DNA of 28,139 nt. Source: Plakobranchus ocellatus. Lineage: Eukaryota; Mollusca; Gastropoda; Plakobranchidae. How positions within the stretch are numbered: position 1 is the stretch's first letter; each line of letters starts with the position of its first letter. The DNA is taken from contig BLXT01003772.1 of assembly GCA_019648995.1 (NCBI GenBank), forward strand, positions 2,072,984-2,101,122, read 5' to 3'. Below the pieces are notes generated by a model. That model was given only the letters and a program-made list of their open reading frames with translations, did no database searches and was not told where the DNA came from. Shown here one piece after another: positions 19,746-28,139 of the stretch. The translations under genes and the position numbers were made by a program.

Positions 19746-20113
19746 CTAGGCAGGATGGAGAAAAGTCCATTGTTATTATCAAGTGCTCATATAATTTTCC
19801 ATCCCTACAATTTCATGAAATAATAGAGCAAGTGAATATAAAGCAGTATAATCTAATCTCTCTCCAAAATGTTGCCCAAATTCAAATTAAATTTTGAAAC
19901 AAAAAAAAATGCTTGTCATTCTGCATTGTTTGCAACTTGCAAGAAATGGCCAGTAACAGCTTGTTACACTTACAGATTTTAGCATAATGAGGTTAGATCA
20001 CAAAAATTATTTTTCAGAGCAACTATCATAATTTGCATTTTTACATAAAAACATGAATCTCTATCTATTTTTACCTTGGTAAGCCATAATCGTTTTTTTT
20101 TTTTTTTTTGCTT
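19746..20113. other. 5' flank of the host gene
   Basis: A probable 3' splice site (pyrimidine run then AG at 19746-19747, minus) suggests a 5'UTR intron. A T17 run lies at 20093-20109. No promoter element was recognised. Confidence 0.4.
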
Positions 20114-20313
20114 TTAAACAGCTTCATCCATATCTACATAGTGCAACCAATAGTTCACACAGGCTGAGAGGTGACTCCAAAAAGTGCTGAAAACAAAAAG
20201 AGCCAAAACTATAGCAACTTTTATAATAGCACTGTCAGGCTTGGCAACAATATAAAAAATTAAATAGCAGAGATCAACCCAGTGATGTTGACAAGAAGGT
20301 ATTAGTGTAAAAA
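20114..20313 (-). CDS. Possible terminal exon of an unidentified membrane protein
   Basis: Follows GTGATTTTAG, a plausible acceptor, and encodes about 66 residues with two hydrophobic helices (CYLIFYIVAKPD and IIKVAIVLALFVFSTFW), then SHLSACVNYWLHYVDMDEAV and a stop. The first helix, a short loop and a long helix with an acidic tail look like a real protein end. No family was recognised. Four bases after the stop comes A17, so a 5'-truncated retrocopy with its poly-A tail is an alternative. Confidence 0.3.
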
Positions 20314-20339
20314 CTAAAATCACTATTAGTATTGCCACA

Positions 20340-20904
20340 ATCCTTTGTCCTCTTAGCCATTTAGTTAATACATAATTTGGAGTTAAATCATTTCATACTT
20401 AGAACACAAAGGTTTAAAATAAAAACAAAAAGTGACAGCTAGACTCAAAGCCTACCCATGAGAAGCATTCAGTTGGTGATTTTCAGACAGAGGTAATGCT
20501 TTCGCTTTTAGTTCCATTTCGGAGGCCAAAACTTAAAGGTCTTCAAATTAAAATTGGAGTAGGAGCAGCTGGTAACTAGGTATGTGAAATACTACTTATG
20601 TTTGAACATATTGCTTATGAAGAAGCCCTATGGACTATGATCTAACCATAAATTTAACTAAATGATAATGTATTTTAGTTGGCACATATTTGCTGACATA
20701 TGGCTTTGTCATAGGGTCAAAATATTAAATGTTGAAATATTGAATGAATTACATATCTAAATGTTAAAACGTTAACAAAATGTAGTTTTGTTCAATAACA
20801 GAAATCATGTTCAATTATGAGTTTTAAAATAAAGATATGTAAATGAAAATGCAGGCAAGTGAAAATGCTGTAGTAACAATTCATTTCATTATTGAATTTT
20901 ACAG
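20340..20904. other. Intergenic, nothing recognised
   Basis: AT-rich without reading frames or repeats of note. Confidence 0.5.
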
Positions 20905-20989
20905 GAAGCAGCCCGGGAGTGGACTGAAGAGAAGAATTTAATTACTTACAAGAAAGTTACCCCGGAGCTACAGTATATTAAATCCAAAA
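20905..20989 (+). CDS. Isolated exon-like segment, unidentified
   Basis: Preceded by ATTTTACAG, an acceptor, and followed by GTAAAC, a possible donor. The 28 codons plus one base encode EAAREWTEEKNLITYKKVTP and ELQYIKSK, a charged helix with balanced codons and local G+C (GCAGCCCGGGAGTGG) above the surrounding level. No partner exon was found, and the family was not recognised. It may belong to a plus-strand gene or be a gene fragment. Confidence 0.3.
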
Positions 20990-21249
20990 GTAAACTTAAT
21001 AAGAAATGTGAATGTGAATGTTATATAATTAATTATATGAGTAAAATAAATTGGGCTTGGTCCAAAAGATATAACAGTCATTTGTGCCACTGAGCATACT
21101 GCTCCTATAAATTTGTTTACTTTGTCCCGTGATCACTTTATCTACCCCTTACCAAAGCAAGTATGCTAAGAGGGGAGAGGAGTTGGGCCTACATCTAACA
21201 ATTCACAATGGATAAATGTTGAATAAGGAGATTTTATTCCAAAGTCTGA

Positions 21250-22575
21250 CACAGGAATCATCTAACTCATTGTGGATGAAACCAGCAGAGAGATAGATTG
21301 TTTATCTGCAATCCTCACAGGAGGTATCTTAGAGGTTCTTGTTCGTACAACAAATGAGTTTGCCCAGATAAAACTCCAAAAGAACAATCCATTTAGGAAA
21401 AGAACAAGATTTATAACAGGATGAGCATCACCATGAGTGAAACAATGAAATTTTTTTTCATTTAATCTATGGGTATTGATCCTCATCCTTGCATACATGA
21501 CTACTGGTCATGACATCCAGGTCTAAAAAATTCTTTGTTATGCAACTATGTTTGTCAGAGAGCGGTTTGAGGCAATATATCAATCAATTATCCATGCTGA
21601 GAAATCTGATGCTAATGGCAAGGCGAAAATTGAGGCCATTGTGAAGTGATGCCTATCGATGAAATGATAATTGGATTCACAGGACCATGGAAATATTGCC
21701 AATTTAATGCCAGCAAACCCTACATGCATCATGTGAAAAGCTTTGGTCTTCTTGATAGTGCTACTGGATATGTCTATCAGATACTTATTTATTTACGATC
21801 TGAAACATCCTATTCACCAGAATTAGACACATCAAGTTCACACACTGTCAAAATCTTCAAGACTCGGACCCCTTGGAAAAGAATATCACATTTTTGCAGA
21901 CCACTTTAATACGACCAGAATATATTAGTTGACTTCCTTTTACATGAAACACTACTGAAGACTCTCAAACTGAAAACATGGAATCTCAGTACTGGGCCAA
22001 CACGGAGAATCAGATCATATGTTGTGCTTTCAAGGACAAAAAAAGCCAGAAAGCTAGTAGCTGAGATATCCACCAAGACCTCTGTAGGTAACACTGAAGT
22101 AAGGTCTGGAAAGTTGAAACCACATGTAGTTCATATGTACAACCAGTGCAAGAATGGGTGCGACCCAGCTGATTACCAACTTGATTACCATGGATTCCAC
22201 AACCGTCGCACACACAAATCGTGGAAAAAAAATCATCTGGACTGTGGAAATAGCACCACTGAATGCATTCATTATAAACAAACAAGATCTGAAGGCACCC
22301 TGAGATCACACATACACACATTTAGAAACTTCAAATTATGGTGACCCAGCAGGCTTGTGCAGTTTTGCTTACAGCTCCTGCAACCCCTCAACCCACGGAA
22401 ACAAAAAAGAGGCAAAAAATGCACAAGGCCAATAGAAAGGTTTACTTGCAACAAGCATTTGATTAATATTGTAGCACACCCAATAAACCTGTGCTGACAG
22501 ATTTTATATGTAAATGGTGTTCTGACAGGCCTCACCTTCATCCTGAAGGCTGCTTCAAAGCATACCAAACACCAT
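21250..22575 (+). pseudogene. piggyBac-type transposase, broken
   Basis: Homology runs from an N-terminal piece (VDETSREIDCLSAIL at about 21272) through VRERFEAIYQSIIHAEKSD (about 21550) and PIDEMIIGFTGPWKY (21649 on) to SKPYMHHVKSFGLLDSATGY. The three catalytic aspartates of the DDE/DDD family all have equivalents: GAT at 21754 (LLDS), GAC at 21899 (FADHF) and GAC at 22162 (NGCDPADY). A C-terminal Cys-rich zinc finger remnant (CKWCSDRPHLHPEGCFKAYQ) ends near 22569. Stops and shifts place these in all three frames, so no active protein is made. TTAA-flanked terminal repeats could not be located. Confidence 0.85.
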
Positions 22576-22579
22576 AAAA

Positions 22580-24040
22580 TTCAAAAATTGATAAAAAAAA
22601 ACCAAACCCAAAAAACTGATGTAAATAGACTATAAATAAGCTGTAAAAAATGTTTTTAGAGTTTTTTTCAGTGACTTTGTAAGTTCTTTTTTGTTCACAT
22701 TCATAAAGTTTTCAATTTCAAATTTTCCACTTTTTTCATGATTTCCCTGGGTGAGATGACATTTATAATCAAACCTAAAAATACACTTGTAAAGGAATAT
22801 AATCATGTTTGATATCAAACAAAAGCTAAATAGATACTTAAACCTCTTAAAAAACTTATAACATCCACCTTGGAGTATATTAGCAGCGAGAGTCTTCCAT
22901 TTTTGCATTATTAGCATATTGCATAACAACATATATATATTAAATTACATATAATTTAAGGATATTAAATTCAGGATTGTATGTTTCTAAAAGAAAATGC
23001 ATTCATTTCCATTAAATTTGATAAATAATAATTTCTAAGCTCTGGCTTACGTCTAAAACTCCCATTGTTCATTTTGGCTACGCATCTCTGAGAAAATTTT
23101 CAGCAACAAAATTTAATTCCGACTAAATGTGAAATTAATTAGAGTTAAGCAGTTTAATTGCATTATTGCTGAGCAATTCAACTACCAGCCATCATCTGGT
23201 TTGCGGGCTCTGGGCCAGTAAGATGTTACTGCATTTTTCTGTCTAAACACTAGTGCAGCAAGTCAGTGGTTTAGCTCATCTTTTCGACAATAGCTTTGTA
23301 AAAATAATTAGAACCTAATGTAGTTTGCCCTGAAATACCCTTGCTAGATTTAGAAACATGAATTAGAGCGCAGAATCTAATTTTTATTGCTAAATTTGAT
23401 GTGTTGTAACGGTATTATCAAAAATAGAGCTAGTCGGCCTTACAAGCAACGTAGATCTTTAACCTAAAACCTTAAAAATCTGACAATACATTAAGGAAAA
23501 ATTTTAGAATAAACAACAATCAATATTAACAAAATAATCAGGGCTATATAATGAATCTAAACTTATAACGCTGTTAATTTTCTATTTAGTCAGAGTTTTT
23601 TCTATCAATAGAAACACCTCAGTAATTAGTTTAGAGCAGTGGTCTTTAATCCAAAAGGCATGGCTAAGTTTAACGTCTCTATTGAGGTACTTGACTGCAC
23701 TTTTAATGATTAAGTCTGTTTTTGTTTTATGTCTTCTTGATTTATGTGTGCATTTTTTGGTCACTTTCTGGGACATTAATAATATAAGAAGATTCTTTTT
23801 ACCAAGTACTATTTTTCTTCTTTTGAGTAAAGTATGAAGTTTCTTTTTGAATTTTAGAGTTTACTCTATAAATTTGTGTTTGTGTGTGTAATGGGGGGAA
23901 GTAATGTTCCTTACAAATATTTGTTTTTGTACTTAAAATATATTTTTTTAGGTTACCCTCTCCCTCTCTCCAATAAAAGGTCACGCACTCAACTAAGGTT
24001 CAAATAAGAATGATAATATGTATGTGAAAAGCAATTAAAT
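22580..24040. other. Intergenic, nothing recognised
   Basis: AT-rich. Open frames on minus (22630-22932, 23582-23776) show no motif, domain or splice support. A short (TA)n lies near 22930 and a (TG)n scrap near 23878. Confidence 0.5.
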
Positions 24041-24041
24041 A

Positions 24042-24215
24042 AAATGCTACTGCTAGCAGTAATACTACTGCTGCTTCAGCTGGTACTGCTACTGCTGCTG
24101 CTGCAACTACTACTACTACTATTACTACTACTGCTGCTTCTCCTTCTCCTCCTGCTACTACGACTATTACTACTTCTACTACTACTGCTAATAATAATAA
24201 TAATAATTACAATAA
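24042..24215. repeat. CTG/CTA/CTT/AAT mixed trinucleotide tract
   Basis: Mostly CTG, CTA, CTT triplets, ending in (AAT)n at 24189-24206. The open frame rich in leucine is a product of the periodicity. Confidence 0.92.
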
Positions 24216-24500
24216 TAAATTATCTTTTCTGAGAAGTAAATTTAAAAAAAAAAACAACCCAAAAAATAGCTGACGGTGATTCCCTATAATCACAGCCACT
24301 CCAACTAGCAATCTCACAAGAGAGGTCATGCAAGTCTCATATGTTGATCGTATCACATGAAGCGCGCACCACTAGGTTATACAGATATTGCAACTAGACT
24401 CTGAATAATTGTATAACATGCATGTATACGGTAATTGCGACTCAACCCTGAATAACTGTACAGCAGCCAAAAAGTGCTACTTTGACTCAGTATCAGCACA
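24216..24500. other. Intergenic, nothing recognised
   Basis: Short A homopolymers and the upstream half of a small repeat pair (24401/24450). The minus-strand frame 24377-24634 runs through the direct repeat and has no independent support. Confidence 0.5.
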
Positions 24501-24674
24501 TATTTCCACCATTTTTCGCCTGCAACTTCTTCATTTCGTCGGTAGTTGACAGAAGTAGATCTAGAATCAATATCACCAAATATTTCGGTAGGAGTACCAA
24601 TATTTCCACTATTTTTCGCCTGCAACCTCTTCATTTCGTCGGTAGTTGACAGAGGTAGATCTAGATCTAGAAGT
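24501..24674. repeat. Direct repeat of about 70 bp with 100-bp period
   Basis: 24501-24570 and 24601-24670 match at all but a few positions, each containing TTTTTCGCCTGCAAC, TCATTTCGTCGGTAGTTGAC and AGATCTAG. A third partial copy TCATTTCGTCAGTAACTT follows at about 24690. Two shorter words (TGAATAATTGTA/TGAATAACTGTA) repeat just upstream at about 24401 and 24450. Confidence 0.85.
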
Positions 24675-25022
24675 TGTTGGGCTATCTTTTCATTTCGTCA
24701 GTAACTTTTTGGGCCTATCCCCATATTTATACCGAAATTGCATCTAGAGATCTAGATTTTCAGCTTCCTGAGGTGTTAGTTTTTTTTACTCTGCAATAAT
24801 ATACCACATATAGAAATCTAGATCTAGATCTACCGCTAGGCCTAGAGTCTAGATCTAGACTCTAGGTCTAGATTTAGACTCAACTTTAGATCTTTACCCA
24901 CAATCATTTTGGGAAATTTTTTATATAATGCTTATTATTGCTTTTTCTCAACGATGCTAAACACGAATATGGGCACTCACATTTGGGCAAACAGACGATT
25001 CACGAGATCTAGACTCTAGATA
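24654..25022. repeat. TCTAGA/AGATCT-dense island
   Basis: Contains repeated AGATCTAGATCTAG words and a 26-bp perfect palindrome at 24841-24866 (CCTAGAGTCTAGA followed by its complement). Similar words recur at 24745 and 25005. Looks like a decayed satellite-like or SINE-associated tract. No gene seen. Confidence 0.7.
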
Positions 25023-25207
25023 TTAAATTGGTTATAAAGCTTAGGTATTTTAGTCTGTTCTTTTTTTAAAGGGACTTAACCCAATATGCCATGCCTTCCT
25101 TTCGTCAGAAAGGTTGTGTGATTGTACAACAGAGTCACATTTACTGTCTTCATCCACTATTCTACCACAATAATAAACCTGCCTAGATGTAGTTCACAGC
25201 ACACAGC
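25023..25207. other. 5' flank of RTE copy C
   Basis: AT-rich, no features. The start of homology with copy B near 25208 sets the element boundary only roughly. Confidence 0.45.
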
Positions 25208-28139
25208 AGTCAGCATTCCCCAGGGTTAGTTGCAAGACGAAGGCTAGCGAGGAACCCGTACACTAACCAGCATTAGGCAAGGCGAAACCACTGCTGTATC
25301 GCTTCCCGAGAATGAAAAATCATGAGGCAAAACCATACTGAAACCTTGTGATTCCAATCCAAACCCCTCATTCGGCAGGGATAGCCTTGTGCAGCAGGTG
25401 GCTTTAGGTCGTCATCCAGCGTCTGCTCGCAAAATTAAGACCGATAAAACATCAAAAATAGCAACGTGGAATGTGCGTACACTGCATCAAAAAGGAAAAC
25501 TAGAAAATGTTTTTAAAGAAATGGAAAGAATGAAACTTAATATCCTAGGGCTTGCAGAGGTAAGATGGAAAGGGGCAGGTTCCATGAAACTAGGTAGTTA
25601 AACTCTAATTTACTCAGGGGGACACACACATGAAAGAGGCGTTGGTATCTTATTCGATGTAACAACGGCAAAAAGTCTGGGGAGTTGATGTCCAATTTCA
25701 GATAGAGTAGTTGTAGCTAAATTGATAGCTAAACCATTAAATCTAGGAATTTTTCAAGTATATGCAAAAACATCTGACAGTAAAGATGTAGAAGTAGAAA
25801 AGTTTTATGAAGAAAAAGAAAAAGCAAAAGGCTATCTAAAATCACAGGACATCGTAATAGTAATAGGAGATTTCAATGCAAACGTTGACGATGAAAGAGT
25901 AGAAGATGTTGTTGGGCCCAATGGCATAGGGAGTGTAAATGAGCGTGGAAGTAGGCTAATTGAATGGTGCCAAGTCAACGATTTTACCATCACAAATACT
26001 TGGTATCAAAATCACCCTGGGTGACAGTGGACTTGGAAGAGCCCCGGGGATAGAAGTAGAAGCAAAATAGATTACATCCTTATTCAGAAAAGATTCCGAA
26101 ACGCCGAAGTCACTGCCGGGAGCCGACTGTGATTCAGATCATATTCCAGTAATGTGTAAATTTCAGGTAATACTTAAGAAGTTAAGAAAGGCAAATGCTA
26201 ATTATCTTAAATTCCTAATGGACTTATTAAAATCTGATGAAAAACTAAAACACAAAATTGTTGTAGCTGTGCATAACAAATATGAAACTCTAAAAAATAT
26301 CTCAGAAGTAGAAGAATTATGGTCAGAAATGAACAATTCCCTTAATGAAGTCTTGGGGAAAAACGTTCCCAAAAAAGATTTAAAAAAAAAGAGCATAAGA
26401 AATGGATGAACAAAGAAATACTCGATTTAATGGAAGAAAGGCCAAATCAAAAAATGTAGAAGTCAAATATAAAGATCTAAACAGAAACATCAAAATAAAA
26501 TGCAATGCAGCGAAAGAAGAATGGATTAATCAACAATGTCAGGAAATAGAGCAAAAGCTAAATATAGACAGCAAATTCATGCATGCTAAAATTAAGAATG
26601 TCAGTGGTAAGAAAATCAAATGCAGTAGCTCTGACTGCATCAAATCAAAAGATGGAACAATGTTAAGGGAAAAGAAGGAAATACTAAACAGATGGTCATA
26701 ATATGTTCATGATCTTTTTAAAGATGATAGGTGCAAAAAACCCAAAATAAAGAAAAAAATAGAAGGCCCAACTATCCTTAAAGAAGAGGTAGAAGCAGCA
26801 ATGAAGAAAATTAAAAATGGAAAAGCCACTGGACCAGATAATATACCAGTAGAAACAATTAAAGCATTAGATAATTAAGGAATAGATCTGACAACAAAAC
26901 TTCTTAATACAATATACGATAGTGGTACAATTCCAGAAGATCTTTGTAAATCTGTTTTTATAGTACTGCCTAAAACACCAGGAGCAACAGAATGTGAACT
27001 TCATAGAACAATCAGTTTAATGAGCCATTTTACAAAAATCATGTTACGCGTTTTGATGCACAGAATGCGCAAGAGTATAAGACCAGAAATATCCCCAGAA
27101 CAGTTTGGCTTTGTGCCTGATAAAGGCACTAGAATTGCAATATTCACTCTGTCAATGCTTATGGAAAGATGTATAGAAATGCAAAAAGATCTCCACCTCT
27201 GCTTCATTGATTATTCTAAAGCTTTTGACAAAGTACGACATGTAGAGCTGTTTCGTATGCTAGAAAAATTAGACATCGAAAGGAAAGATCTGAGAGTAAT
27301 TAGAAATTTATACTGGATCAGACTGCACCTGTAAGAATTGAAGGAGAACATAATGATTTCAAACCCATCAAAAGAGGTGTGAGGCAGGATGTATAATGTT
27401 TCCTGATCTTTTTCACCCATATAGTGAAATAATCTTAAGGAATCTTGATGGTATTTCAGGCTTGAAAATAAATGGAGAGAATCTTAATAATCTCAGGTAT
27501 GCAGATATTACAGTTTTAATAGCAGAATCTGGCAAGCAACTCCAAAAACTTCTAGATACTGTAGTTTTAGAAAGCGAAAGAATGGGCCTGTCTTTGAATG
27601 TAAAGAAAACGGAATGTATGGTCATCTCAAAGAAATCCTCTAACCCCAAATGCAATCTCGTTAACGAAGGCGAAAAAAATCAAACAAGTTACAAAATTCA
27701 AATATCTAGGTTACCTGATAACATCAGATGGCAGATGCACAAGTGAAATAAGTAAAAGAATAGCCATGGCCAAAAAATGAAACCGATACTGGAAAATAGA
27801 AACATAAGTATGACAACCAAAATAAGGGTAATTAAAACATATGTATGGTCAGTACTTTTGTATGGTAGTGAGTGTTGGACAATAAACAAAGAAATTAAAA
27901 AAAAAACTAGAAGCAGCAGAGATTTGGTTTATCAGAAGAATGATGAGGATATCATGGACAGAAAGAAAGTCAAATGAATTGGTTCTGAAAGAGGCTAATA
28001 TTGAGCAATCTCTAATTAAAATCATTAGACAGAGGCAACAACAGTTTTTAGGCCATATATTTGCCAACATAAGGGTTTAGAACACTTAGCAATCACTGGA
28101 AAGATTGAAGGCAAACGCAGTAGAGGTAGACAGAGAATA
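25208..28139 (+). pseudogene. RTE-like LINE, copy C: endonuclease and reverse transcriptase, broken, runs off the window
   Basis: A single polyprotein in the order of RTE-clade LINEs. Endonuclease: KIATWNVRTLHQKGKLENVF (25451 on), LAEVRWKGAG, IGDFNANV (25866), KIDYILI (26071) and SDHIPV (about 26134). A linker follows, then reverse transcriptase: GKATGPDNIPVETIK (26821), ISLMSHFTKI, FIDYSKAFDKV (about 27203, motif A), and the C motif read as YADI (27498-27509) where YADD is expected. The C-terminal part has RMGLSLNVKK and VLLYGSECWTINKEI (about 27850-27890). Stops occur at 25599, 25687, 26022 and 26876, among others, and there are frameshifts near 26120 and 27330. Not functional; the 3' tail lies beyond the window. 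Confidence 0.92.

Noticed and set aside
22630-22932. 100-residue minus-strand open frame
   Set aside because: AT-rich chance frame with no domain, splice site or biased composition.
24044-24232. Leucine-rich open frame
   Set aside because: Translation of the CTG/CTA microsatellite; no flanking coding sequence.
24377-24634. Minus-strand frame across the direct repeat
   Set aside because: Its two halves are the same repeat translated in different registers; no protein signature.
19091-25084. GGGTTAA (about 19094) and TTAACCC (about 25076) as piggyBac ends
   Set aside because: They point the wrong way for flanking terminal repeats (expected TTAACCC on the left and GGGTTAA on the right) and lie too far from the transposase.

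Overview
The window looks like nuclear DNA of an AT-rich invertebrate: interrupted genes with GT-AG introns, many decayed transposable elements, microsatellites and two assembly gaps (1980-1981 and 14264-14301). RTE-type LINEs, tRNA-derived SINEs, short inverted-repeat elements and TCTAGA-rich DNA together suggest a lophotrochozoan, perhaps a gastropod mollusc. This is an impression, not a proof.

The main host gene is on the minus strand. Eleven coding exons run from 19724 down to 2523. All ten junctions have GT-AG borders and matching phases, and they join into one open reading frame of 459 codons. The last coding exon was not found. The product starts with a short cytosolic tail and a single signal-anchor helix (about residues 36-56). 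A large lumenal domain of the GalT/HIT superfamily follows: a CxxC pair (C225, C228), a later His (H268) and the motif HPHLH at 318-322. I read it as a membrane-anchored nucleotidyltransferase-like or phosphorylase-like enzyme of the secretory pathway that I cannot tie to a named family. It is the most interesting object in the window.

Layout: 1-800 is the 3' end of an RTE-like LINE (copy A). 1690-1945 is a degenerate trinucleotide tract. 2523-19724 is the host gene; its introns hold a tRNA-derived SINE (3375-3525) and a relative (11000-11110), a 137-bp MITE (9844-9980), a 221-bp mariner-type MITE (13441-13661), a long foldback (13979-14163), a ~165-bp minisatellite (14596-15250), a promoter-like GC-richer island (15250-15680) and a degenerate RTE copy B (about 15966-18960). 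Copy B was itself hit by a 506-bp solo LTR (16876-17381) with a 5-bp target duplication. Upstream of the host gene lie a possible terminal exon of an unidentified membrane protein (20114-20313, minus), an isolated exon-like segment on the plus strand (20905-20989), and a broken piggyBac-type transposase (about 21250-22575, plus). 22580-24040 is featureless. 24040-24215 is a CTG/CTA-type trinucleotide tract, 24500-25020 is a repeat- and palindrome-rich TCTAGA island, and about 25208 to the end is RTE copy C, the best preserved copy but broken by stops and frameshifts.

The host gene appears functional: its frame is intact over 11 exons. None of the transposon proteins is intact. Copies A, B and C and the piggyBac are all on the plus strand, antisense to the host gene.
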